From: Odoribacter sp036657595
Lineage (GTDB): Bacteria; Bacteroidota; Bacteroidia; Bacteroidales; Marinifilaceae
NCBI GenBank assembly: GCA_036657595.1
Contig: JAVXFZ010000005.1
Span: 10,366-74,365 of the forward strand
Length of the DNA: 64,000 bases
Reading direction: 5' to 3'
The notes beneath the pieces were generated by a model. It did no database searches. It saw only the letters and a program-made list of their open reading frames with translations, and was not told where the DNA came from. The position numbers and the translations under genes were made by a program. The stretch's first letter is position 1, and every line of letters starts with the position of its first letter. This document shows positions 8,692 to 16,395 of this stretch, piece by piece.

Positions 8692-9321
8692 CTATATAAA
8701 CTGAAACTTTACTCCCAAAGAAAGATTAAATATATCCGTAATTCTTAAATACTTATTGGTAAACATACTGATCAGGTACAAATCATTGGTGCCGACCTCA
8801 TAAAAAAAAGTCAATTTATCCGACAAGGAAACCGGCTTCACCTTAAGACATACGCGCTGACCAAACGCAAGATTCACTCGTAAATTAGTGGCTAAACCGT
8901 AATATCCGTCGGGATACTTATTCGGTTCTTTCGTCCAAAAATCCTCACCGAAAATCTTGTTTATATACATACTCACCGTAAATGGATGAAATTCCCATCT
9001 CTTTTTATCAATGGGCAATTGCCACGGGATATAGTTCTGTTTAAATGTCATAGTGAGATGACCCTCGTCATCGTCAAACTTGGGAAGATAACCGATAAAA
9101 AAGTCTGTTTCCCATTGCTTCTTTTTTCCATAATCCCATCCGATACCGACAGAAATAACTCCCATTGACCCGGCATATTGTAATTTCTGATAGCGGGGGA
9201 TCAACTTCTGCCAATTCGATTGATAAGTTTTCAGCATATCCTTATGCCTATTCTGTGCCGATATATTTAGTGGGCTATACAGACAAATCAGCACAAGCAC
9301 TCCTTTCCAGCCGATTCTCAT
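8692..9321 (-). CDS. Uncharacterised outer-membrane beta-barrel protein
   Basis: I do not recognise a named family. The 209-residue protein starts MRIGWKGVLVLICLYSPLNI and has a signal peptide ending near SAQ. The rest is rich in alternating strands and aromatic residues (GVISVGIGWDYGKKKQWETDFFIGYLP) and ends LSLGVKFQFI, a typical outer-membrane barrel C terminus. The gene follows the phosphoesterase lipoprotein with a 4-base gap (or an overlap if the upstream ATG at 9345 is used; that start lacks a clean signal peptide). Close coupling suggests the two act together at the outer membrane. Function unknown. Confidence 0.65.
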   Translation of the reverse strand: MRIGWKGVLVLICLYSPLNISAQNRHKDMLKTYQSNWQKLIPRYQKLQYAGSMGVISVGIGWDYGKKKQWETDFFIGYLPKFDDDEGHLTMTFKQNYIPWQLPIDKKRWEFHPFTVSMYINKIFGEDFWTKEPNKYPDGYYGLATNLRVNLAFGQRVCLKVKPVSLSDKLTFFYEVGTNDLYLISMFTNKYLRITDIFNLSLGVKFQFI

Positions 9322-9325
9322 CGTT

Positions 9326-10147
9326 TTAATAATTAACCACTTCATAACTATATCCTTGCGGTGTCACAGTAAACAACATATAATTTCTATTTTTCATCGC
9401 GGCACACCCGTAATAAATCATTCCATCGTTAAAAAAATCGTCCACCATCAACCGATGGGCGTGGGCGTGTAGGCAAAAACGAAGATGACGGAAACGTTTC
9501 AGATACTCGTGAAATACCAATGCCACATTATTATTAAAAACCACATCGCCCGGCTCTACGTGCATCACGGCAATTGTTTGTTGATAATCAACCGTCACCG
9601 TGTCGGCTATTTCCCGTTCGATAAAACGAAAATCGGGGACAGGCGTACCATAGTCAAACTCTAACGCATTTGTATTCAAACAGACAAATTTGATCCCTCC
9701 ATATATAAATGAAAAATTCAAATCTCCATACATCACCTGATAGATTTCTTCGCCACTCCCCAAATTGTCGTGATTACCAATCAATGCCACGTAAGGAACC
9801 TTTAACTTGTCCATTATATCGTGTACCCAACAAAATTCTTTTTGCATCCCGAAGTCGCTAATATCTCCGCCGTGTATCACAAAATCAACGTCATTGCGTT
9901 TATTCACGTGTGATACAAAATCCTCTGTTTCATCGTACCATCGCTGAGAATCTCCCATAAATGCAAAACGCACCGTATCTTTGCCCTTGTCCAAATCTTT
10001 CAAGCGGGCTATATTTTTAGCATTCGTATCCTCATATTTACTACTCAAACGCACTTCATAAGGATGGTATTCAAATACGTCACATCCCGTCAGTAATAAA
10101 GCAAATATCACCCATATTCCCACTTTGTTTTTGATAACCGATAGCAT
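9326..10147 (-). CDS. Calcineurin-like metallophosphoesterase lipoprotein
   Basis: The 273-residue protein has a lipoprotein signal (lipobox LLTGC, C22) and a complete metallophosphoesterase site: FMGDSQ (about 63-68), IHGGDISD (91-98), ALIGNHD (121-127), an HVEPGD segment and a C-terminal HAHAH metal ligand cluster. It is therefore probably an active two-metal phosphodiesterase or phosphatase held on the periplasmic or outer leaflet side. It is transcribed ahead of an outer-membrane barrel gene, with which it likely forms a two-gene operon. Substrate unknown. Confidence 0.85.
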   Translation of the reverse strand: MLSVIKNKVGIWVIFALLLTGCDVFEYHPYEVRLSSKYEDTNAKNIARLKDLDKGKDTVRFAFMGDSQRWYDETEDFVSHVNKRNDVDFVIHGGDISDFGMQKEFCWVHDIMDKLKVPYVALIGNHDNLGSGEEIYQVMYGDLNFSFIYGGIKFVCLNTNALEFDYGTPVPDFRFIEREIADTVTVDYQQTIAVMHVEPGDVVFNNNVALVFHEYLKRFRHLRFCLHAHAHRLMVDDFFNDGMIYYGCAAMKNRNYMLFTVTPQGYSYEVVNY

Positions 10148-10380
10148 ATAATTAATTGTTTAACAATGTGTTGTATTTCCACTGCTGACTCTGTACGCCT
10201 CGATAGATAGGCATCAGTTGGTTATCTTATCGCAAATAATGTGCCGAACAGTAGAAATAGGGGGTAAATGGCAACTTTATTTTAAGGTATGAAACAATTA
10301 ACCCCTCTCAATAGACAATATTTCAACGTCGTCTGTTTATCTGCCTGTTAAAGATCTGTCAGAAATGATCGAAAATATGA

Positions 10381-10428
10381 ACAGGTCGGCTACAAAGTGC
10401 TTTCGGAAGCACTTTTGAGCCGACTTGT
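10381..10428. repeat. Long imperfect inverted repeat (hairpin)
   Basis: Two 22-base arms pair at 20 positions (19 Watson-Crick, one G-T) around a TCGG loop. The left arm begins ACAGGTCGGCT and the right arm ends AGCCGACTTGT. There is no T-run on either side, so it does not look like a terminator of a known gene. Confidence 0.75.
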
Positions 10429-10431
10429 AAC

Positions 10432-10450
10432 CACTTTATAAGCACTTTAT
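10432..10450 (+). repeat. Direct repeat CACTTTAT with 11-base period
   Basis: CACTTTAT occurs at 10432-10439 and 10443-10450, one helical turn apart, right after the long hairpin. The second copy is part of the AGCACTTT motif found four times here. It could be an operator half-site pair; this is an inference only. Confidence 0.35.
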
Positions 10451-10809
10451 GGTGGTGTTGCCGGGCTGTCGCTCAGTAGTTTTTGTAGAGAAAAATGAGG
10501 GGTTGATTACCGTTTCTCAAGGATTAAATATATCTGTTGGCTGATTTTTAGGTAGAGCAAGCTTGGATGCCGATAGAAAAAATGCCGGATGGAATAATAA
10601 AGTGCTCATAGGCATTGGGACGATGTAATTTTAATGCGTTTTCCCTGACCTATTTTTATATTCTGTTTATATTTTCAAAGAAATTTTTTATCTTTATCCT
10701 GAAAATAAAGCAATAAGAGATAGGATTTATGGAGTGGATAGTGTTAGTAATCTGCTTGAAAGGTGGGTGTTGTTTTTTGATCTGACTTAATGATTTAAAA
10801 TTATAAACA

Positions 10810-12408
10810 ATGAAACGGAATTTACTATTATTATTTTTCTTTGTTTGTGGAGGTGGGATTGCGTTTGCTCAACAGTTGTCGACAACGAGATCTTTTAATA
10901 GAGAGGCAAAATTGATGTATGGGGTGGCTGTATGTGCAGCGGATGATGCGTTAAAAGCAGATTTTTCAGGGCAGTTATCGGACATCATCAGTCAGAAAAA
11001 ATGGGATATAGAGCTGTTGAATGATTTGGGCGATTTCCCCGATGTGGTATTTGTATTTGAAGATGCGAAGGAGTTTATTCGGAAGGCTCAGGAAAATGAT
11101 ATTTTGCCGATAATGATTTGTATGGATAAAAAGATGGAGATGGCTGGGATTCCTGTTATTTATGCGAAAAACAAGAAGGATGCTGCCCGAAAAGCGGGGG
11201 AGGTGTTGCGGAAAATGTTTTATGTTGGGATGCGTCCCTCTTACTCGGTGGTGTTTGAAGAGAAAAAGGACGGCTATCCGGCTTATCGGATACCGAGTGT
11301 GATTACATTGCCGGACGGACGGATTGTAGCTTTTGCGGAAGCACGGGGATGGGAGGACAGAGATTGTGCAGAAAATGATATTGTCATTAAAATCAGTGAT
11401 GACGGAGGGAAAAATTGGGGGAAACTGATAAAGGTGGCTGAGTCGGGAGCGGCAAGTTTGAATAATCCGACAGCCGTGTATGTGGAAGAAAAGAATCGGA
11501 TTATCCTGCTTTTTCAGGAATATCCGCCTAAATTGAATGAATCAAACACGGGAAAGGGGACAGAGGGGGAAAATATATGCCGGGTGTATATAACGTATAG
11601 TGATGATCGGGGAGAAACGTGGACTCCTAAGAAGGATATTACGAAACAGATGAAATGGCCGATGATTGGTGGTTTTGCTTCCGGTCCGGGAGTGGCTATC
11701 CGTGTGGTGTGTGGACCCGATAAAGGACGTATTTTGGTGCCGTTGAATGTTTCCGGTGGATCGCAGGGATGGTTTAATTATCTTGCCTATTCGGATGATT
11801 TAGGGGAAAGTTGGGGGATATTGCCGGGTAGATCTACTTATGGAACGAATGAAAGTCAGGTGGTGCAGGTGTCGGATAGTGGCTTCTTTGTCAATGCCCG
11901 CTGTCATCGTTTTTCGGGCGATGAGGTTAAAACTCCGGCAGGATGGAATCCTTGGAATTTTGGAAAGGTGACTCGTTTTCGTGGTATGATTCCTGTGACG
12001 ATTGTTGATACGAATGTTTGTTGGGCTCCGACACAAGTTCGGACGGATTTGCCCGATCCGCTTTGTCAGGGGGCTATTTATCGTTATAGCGGACTGAAGA
12101 CAGGGGAGAGGTCCAGGATTTTGTTTACGAATCCGTCATCCCGTTTGACACTTCCGGTTGCCGGTCGGAAACACGATGGTACTGCGCCGGGACGGGTGAA
12201 TGGGTCGGTCAAGGTGAGTTATGATGAAGGAGAAACGTGGAGTTATTCCAAGCGGATATACGGGAATCGTTTTACTCTTTATCAGTATTCTGTATTGACG
12301 AATCTGGGAAAAGGAAAGATCGGTTGTCTATTTGAAACTTTGCCGAAGATTTGTTTTGCTGTTTTTGATATGGAGTGGTTGACTTCCGGCACTGATCAAG
12401 GAAAATAA
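10810..12408 (+). CDS. nanH: Secreted sialidase (GH33) with an unusual N-terminal alpha/beta domain
   Basis: The 532-residue exo-sialidase removes terminal sialic acids from glycoconjugates. It has a signal peptide (about 1-20, cleaved near AFAQ). Residues about 30-143 form an unassigned alpha/beta-like domain. The catalytic domain from about 145 carries the YRIP motif (159-162), four Asp boxes (SDDGGKNW 196-203, SDDRGETW 264-271, SDDLGESW 328-335, SYDEGETW 470-477), the arginine triad (R160, R364 in VNAR, R462 in GRVNG), a probable E348 in NESQVV and Y491/Y493 in LYQYSV. All key residues appear present, so it should be active. It is followed by a strong terminator. Confidence 0.92.
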   Translation: MKRNLLLLFFFVCGGGIAFAQQLSTTRSFNREAKLMYGVAVCAADDALKADFSGQLSDIISQKKWDIELLNDLGDFPDVVFVFEDAKEFIRKAQENDILPIMICMDKKMEMAGIPVIYAKNKKDAARKAGEVLRKMFYVGMRPSYSVVFEEKKDGYPAYRIPSVITLPDGRIVAFAEARGWEDRDCAENDIVIKISDDGGKNWGKLIKVAESGAASLNNPTAVYVEEKNRIILLFQEYPPKLNESNTGKGTEGENICRVYITYSDDRGETWTPKKDITKQMKWPMIGGFASGPGVAIRVVCGPDKGRILVPLNVSGGSQGWFNYLAYSDDLGESWGILPGRSTYGTNESQVVQVSDSGFFVNARCHRFSGDEVKTPAGWNPWNFGKVTRFRGMIPVTIVDTNVCWAPTQVRTDLPDPLCQGAIYRYSGLKTGERSRILFTNPSSRLTLPVAGRKHDGTAPGRVNGSVKVSYDEGETWSYSKRIYGNRFTLYQYSVLTNLGKGKIGCLFETLPKICFAVFDMEWLTSGTDQGK

Positions 12409-12433
12409 AAAAGGGGCGTAAAGCCCCTTTTTT
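12407..12433. terminator. Bidirectional terminator between sialidase and gap
   Basis: An 11-base-pair stem (AAAAAAGGGGC with GCCCCTTTTTT) and a GTAAA loop overlap the sialidase stop and serve both convergent genes. Confidence 0.9.
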
Positions 12434-12451
12434 ATTTTCATCGTTGATGAA

Positions 12452-13456
12452 TTATTTTACGGTTGACATGTGAAGGATGAGTTCAAGCACTTTGTTTGAG
12501 TATCCCCATTCGTTGTCGTACCAAGCTATTAATTTCACGAAGTTTTTGTTGAGTGCGATACCGGCTTTTGCATCGAAGATGGAGGTGCGGGCATCGTGTA
12601 GGAAGTCGGAAGATACTACTTCGTCTTCCGTATATCCGAGTATACCTTTCATTTCTCCTTCTGATGCGGCTTTTATAGCGGCTTTTATTTCGTCATAGGA
12701 GGCTTCTTTTGCTAAACGGCAGGTTAAATCGACTACTGATACATCCAATGTTGGAACACGGAATGACATACCGGTCAGTTTTCCGTTCAGTTCCGGAATG
12801 ACTTTGCCTACTGCTTTGGCAGCTCCCGTAGAGGAAGGGATGATGTTGCCGGCTGCGGCACGTCCGCCTCTCCAGTCTTTCATTGACGGACCGTCAACGG
12901 TTTTCTGTGTAGCAGTGGTGGAGTGTACGGTGGTCATTAAGCCTTCAACAACACCGAATTTGTCGTTGATTACTTTTGTTAATGGAGCTAAGCAGTTGGT
13001 GGTGCAAGATGCATTTGAAACGATGGTTTCTCCTGCGTATTTTTTGTTGTTAACGCCCATTACGAACATTGGGGTGTCGTCTTTTGATGGAGCTGACATT
13101 ACAACGCGTTTTGCTCCGGCTTTTAAATGTGCTTCTGCTTTTTCTTTTGTCAGGAAAAGTCCGGTTGATTCAACCACGTATTCTGCGGCTACTTCATTCC
13201 ATTTTAGGTTTGCCGGATCTTTTTCAGCTGTGACGCGGATAGCGTGACCGTTTACGACTAATTTGCCATCTTTTGCTTCTACTGTACCTTCAAAGCGACC
13301 GTGCATTGTGTCGTATTTCAGCATATAGACCATATACTCTACATCAATCAGGTCATTAATCCCTACGATTTCAATATCGTTTCTGGTCATTGCTGCTCTA
13401 AATACTAAACGACCGATACGACCGAAGCCGTTGATACCAACTTTAATCTTTGACAT
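12452..13456 (-). CDS. gap: Glyceraldehyde-3-phosphate dehydrogenase, type I
   Basis: GapA oxidises glyceraldehyde 3-phosphate to 1,3-bisphosphoglycerate in glycolysis. The protein of 334 residues has the NAD-binding INGFGRIGRL, the catalytic cysteine C151 in SNASCTTNCLAP, TTVHSTTATQ with the active-site histidine, and the C-terminal WYDNEWGYSNKV. Length is exactly that of the family. It is a monocistronic gene between two terminator-like hairpins. No exact -7 box is visible in the upstream 100 bases. Confidence 0.97.
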   Translation of the reverse strand: MSKIKVGINGFGRIGRLVFRAAMTRNDIEIVGINDLIDVEYMVYMLKYDTMHGRFEGTVEAKDGKLVVNGHAIRVTAEKDPANLKWNEVAAEYVVESTGLFLTKEKAEAHLKAGAKRVVMSAPSKDDTPMFVMGVNNKKYAGETIVSNASCTTNCLAPLTKVINDKFGVVEGLMTTVHSTTATQKTVDGPSMKDWRGGRAAAGNIIPSSTGAAKAVGKVIPELNGKLTGMSFRVPTLDVSVVDLTCRLAKEASYDEIKAAIKAASEGEMKGILGYTEDEVVSSDFLHDARTSIFDAKAGIALNKNFVKLIAWYDNEWGYSNKVLELILHMSTVK

Positions 13457-13573
13457 TTTTGTTATTTTTAAGGTTATTAATCTGTAAGTTTCTCTTTAAT
13501 GTTGTAATTAATTTGTTTGTTTTATATTTTGGGGTAAAAAGATCTGCTTAAGTATTTTCACGCACAACCTTAC

Positions 13574-13708
13574 TTAGGAAGGTTGATGGGGCGTTTCAGT
13601 TGCTATCTGAGAATAAGCCGGACATTTGCGATCTATTGCATAAGATGAAAGTGTAATGGATACAAATGCACTGATAATGACATAAAGGAGTATCTTTTTT
13701 GTTTTCAT
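13574..13708 (-). CDS. Possible small secreted peptide of 44 residues
   Basis: The frame starts MKTKKILLYVIISAFVSITL, a lysine-rich start plus hydrophobic core typical of a signal peptide, followed by a short polar tail ending ATETPHQPS that contains one cysteine. An exact -7 box TACATTTG lies 42-49 bases upstream, and a small hairpin (AACCTT...AAGGTT) overlaps the stop. Bacteroidales encode many tiny exported peptides (for example the NVEALA group), but I do not see that motif. It may be a real small gene; without comparative data this stays tentative. Confidence 0.45.
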   Translation of the reverse strand: MKTKKILLYVIISAFVSITLSSYAIDRKCPAYSQIATETPHQPS

Positions 13709-13749
13709 AATAATTGAAATAAATATATAATTTTAAGCAATGGTAGTCA

Positions 13750-13757
13750 CAAATGTA
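13750..13757 (-). promoter_or_regulatory. -7 promoter element of the small peptide gene
   Basis: Minus strand TACATTTG, an exact TAnnTTTG match about 40 bases before the ATG at 13708. No clear -33 box. Confidence 0.45.
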
Positions 13758-13835
13758 TAATAAATAATTGAGAATGGGAAATGGAGTGTTGAAATTTTCA
13801 AAAATGAGGGTAAGATGTGTGATGGATGGGGAGGG

Positions 13836-16316
13836 TTATATATCGAGTTTTACTACGGTGATGCCTGATCCGCCTAATTGCAGTTGTTCGTCGGTATAGG
13901 AGGCGATAAGCGGGTTGGTGCCGAGATATTGGCGAATGATTTGCCGCAAGGCGCCTGTCCCTGTCCCGTGGAGGAGGCGGATTTCTTTGTAGTTGAGCAT
14001 AATGGCTTCGTCGATGAAGCTGATGACTTGTTGTAATGCTTCGTCACCACGCATCCCGCGGAGGTCTATATCGGGTTTGAAGTCCATTCGTTTTTGACTG
14101 ATGTTTTCTTGTATGTTGGCATAGGATGCCTGTGGTTGGCTTGCTTTTTTGGCTTGTCCGGCTGAAACTTTTGTCAGGAGGGATAGTTTGGCGTTGGTGC
14201 GCAGGTTGCCGAGAGCAATGGTTGCTTCTTTTCCGTTTATTGCAATGATTTCGCCTATTGTTTTATTGGGCAGGCTGACGTAATCTCCTTTTTGGAAGGT
14301 GGTTTCGCCGGTTTTCTGTGGAGGGAGGGGATGGGTGTTTGTTTGTTTTTTTAGTTTTTCTTTTTTGTTTTTTTCTCTATTTTGCAGTTTTTCCATTTTC
14401 AACCGAATGCTTTCTTCTTCTGTTGCGATGGCTTCTGATAAGATCCGTCCTTTTTCTGTTTCCATTTTTTGGCGGATGAGTTTTGTTTTTTCTTTGTCCG
14501 CTTGGTTTTCTCGAATTTCGCGAATGGTCTGTTCGATGGTTTTATTGGCGGAGTCAATGATTTCCTGTGCTTTTTGTTGGGCTTCTTTGATGATGTTTTT
14601 CCGGATTTTGGAAGCCTCACTGAGTTCGTTGCTATATTTTTCTACTACTTCGTCTAAGCGTTTTTCGTTTTCGTGGATTTTACGCCTTTTTTCTTCCCAG
14701 TAGCGTTTGTCGCGGGCAATATCTTTGAGGTTTTTGTCGTAATTGATGTGGTCTTCTCCGATTTTTGAGGCGGCATCGTCCAGTATGTCTTTGGGTAAGC
14801 CTATTTTTTTGGCGATTTCAAAAGCAAATGATGATCCCGGTTTACCGATGCATAGTTCGAAGAGGGGAAGCATTTGGTGGCTGTCGTATAGCATTGCTCC
14901 GTTTTCGATGCCGGGGGTTTGGGCGGCATAGTGTTTTAGATTGGTGTAGTGGGTGGTGATGACACCTTTTACTTTTGCTTTGTTTAAGGCGGTTAGGATG
15001 GATTCTGCGATAGCTCCTCCCAGCATTGGCTCTGTGCCTGTACCAAATTCATCTATTAATATTAATGTGTCCGCATCGCCATAGCGTACGAAGTTTTTCA
15101 TATTGATCAGATGTGAGCTGTAAGTGCTGAGGTCGTTTTCAATGGATTGTTCGTCGCCGATGTCTATGAGTATTTTTCCGAATATGCCGAATATGCTGTT
15201 TTCGCCGACAGGAACGGGCAGACCGCACTGGAACATATATTGTAGTAGTCCGGCGGTTTGCAGGCATACTGATTTACCACCGGCATTGGGTCCGGAGATG
15301 AGGATGATCCGTTGGTCTGTGTTTATTTCGATGCCGAGTGGCACTAAGGCTTTGTTGGTGTTTTTAAAATTTAGCCACAGTAAAGGATGCCGAGCTTGAT
15401 ACCATAGCATTTCGGGCTGTTGGCTGGATATGGGGATGATTGCGTCGATATAAACAGAAAAGGAGGCTTTGGCGCGAACGAAATCAATGTAGGCCAAAAA
15501 GTCGTAAGCAGGGATTAAATCGTTTACGTAGGGGCGCAGTTCGTCTGCAAATTTTCTTAGGATGCGGGTGATTTCCCGTTTTTCTTCTAATTCTAATTCC
15601 CGTATTTCGTTGTTTGTTTCTACGATTTCTGCCGGCTCGATATAGGATGTTTTTCCGGTGGCGGATTCGTCGTGTACGATCCCGTTTATTTTCCGTTTGT
15701 AGGCGGAGGGAACGGGAATGACCATTCGCCCGTCCCGGATGGCTATGGAGCTTTCTTTGTCTGCCCAGCCTTCTGTTTGTGCTTGTTGCAATAAACTTTG
15801 TATGCGTTTGGAGATGCCTGCTTGTTTACGGGCTAATTGGTGGCGTATGTCGTTTAATTCAGGCGAGGCGGTGTCTTTGATGCTGCCGTGTTTGGATACG
15901 ATGGCATCCAAACGTTGCAGTATGTAAGGGAATAGTTGTATTTCTCCTGCTTTGGCGGTTAAGATGGGGTAGCGTTCTTCTTTGTCCCGGAAAAAACGGA
16001 TGATGGAGGTGAGAGATTCTAAAGAATTTTTCAGTGCCACCATTTCAGCTACTTCCAAAAATAGTCCTTCTATGCGGATTTTCCCTAAAAAAGGACGGGC
16101 ATCCCGGAAATGATCTCCTGGAAAATCATCTTCTTCCCGGAGAATGGACATAAATTCACGTGTTTCGTTTAATTTCTCTTTGATGACGAGAAGATCGGCA
16201 GAGAAGGTCATTGTATCTACCAATTCTCTGCCCATATCACTCAGACAATAGTTTTTTATCAGTTGTCTGATTTTATCAAATTTTATTTTGTTCTCGAAAT
16301 TTTCCGGATAAACCAC
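13836..16316 (-). CDS. mutS2: MutS2 family ATPase/endonuclease with Smr domain
   Basis: MutS2 proteins act on recombination intermediates or, in Bacillus, on collided ribosomes. This 826-residue protein has the MutS core and clamp helices, the ATPase Walker A ISGPNAGGKS, Walker B LILIDEFGTGTEP, a long charged coiled coil (Lys/Glu-rich), and a C-terminal Smr domain (DIDLRGMRG then LLHGTGTGALR). The start is taken as GTG at 16316 (MVYPENFENKIKFDKIR after initiation), because the -7 box at 16342-16349 lies downstream of the ATG at 16355, and homologs begin at this point. Its coding strand is very A-rich in the coiled coil. Confidence 0.92.
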   Translation of the reverse strand: MVYPENFENKIKFDKIRQLIKNYCLSDMGRELVDTMTFSADLLVIKEKLNETREFMSILREEDDFPGDHFRDARPFLGKIRIEGLFLEVAEMVALKNSLESLTSIIRFFRDKEERYPILTAKAGEIQLFPYILQRLDAIVSKHGSIKDTASPELNDIRHQLARKQAGISKRIQSLLQQAQTEGWADKESSIAIRDGRMVIPVPSAYKRKINGIVHDESATGKTSYIEPAEIVETNNEIRELELEEKREITRILRKFADELRPYVNDLIPAYDFLAYIDFVRAKASFSVYIDAIIPISSQQPEMLWYQARHPLLWLNFKNTNKALVPLGIEINTDQRIILISGPNAGGKSVCLQTAGLLQYMFQCGLPVPVGENSIFGIFGKILIDIGDEQSIENDLSTYSSHLINMKNFVRYGDADTLILIDEFGTGTEPMLGGAIAESILTALNKAKVKGVITTHYTNLKHYAAQTPGIENGAMLYDSHQMLPLFELCIGKPGSSFAFEIAKKIGLPKDILDDAASKIGEDHINYDKNLKDIARDKRYWEEKRRKIHENEKRLDEVVEKYSNELSEASKIRKNIIKEAQQKAQEIIDSANKTIEQTIREIRENQADKEKTKLIRQKMETEKGRILSEAIATEEESIRLKMEKLQNREKNKKEKLKKQTNTHPLPPQKTGETTFQKGDYVSLPNKTIGEIIAINGKEATIALGNLRTNAKLSLLTKVSAGQAKKASQPQASYANIQENISQKRMDFKPDIDLRGMRGDEALQQVISFIDEAIMLNYKEIRLLHGTGTGALRQIIRQYLGTNPLIASYTDEQLQLGGSGITVVKLDI

Positions 16317-16341
16317 GTTGATTGTATTTTGTTTGATGAAA

Positions 16342-16349
16342 CAAAAGTA
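16342..16349 (-). promoter_or_regulatory. -7 promoter element of mutS2
   Basis: Minus strand TACTTTTG matches TAnnTTTG. Transcription would start near 16335, which excludes the ATG at 16355 and favours GTG 16316. Confidence 0.5.
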
Positions 16350-16395
16350 CAACAAAAAATAAAAGGTCGAGTAGTTATGGTGAACATCTCTTCTT

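Larger units (their letters stand above)
10148..10809. other. 660-base gene-free region upstream of the sialidase gene
   Basis: No open reading frame of note is present. The region holds a 48-base hairpin (10381-10428), four copies of the 8-mer AAAGTGCT in either orientation, and an 11-base-spaced direct repeat of CACTTTAT. A weak -7-like TATCTTTA lies near 10690. It separates the divergent phosphoesterase operon and sialidase. Confidence 0.6.

Noticed and set aside
10148..10809. Possible replication origin at the skew change and gene-free region
   Set aside because: No DnaA boxes close to TTATCCACA, no AT-rich unwinding cluster beside them and no dnaA or other origin-linked genes nearby. 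The skew returns within 40 kb, unlike a replichore boundary.
14299..14703. Long plus-strand reading frame opposite mutS2
   Set aside because: It is the antisense of the lysine- and glutamate-rich coiled coil of MutS2; its product is a phenylalanine- and serine-rich string with no family pattern.
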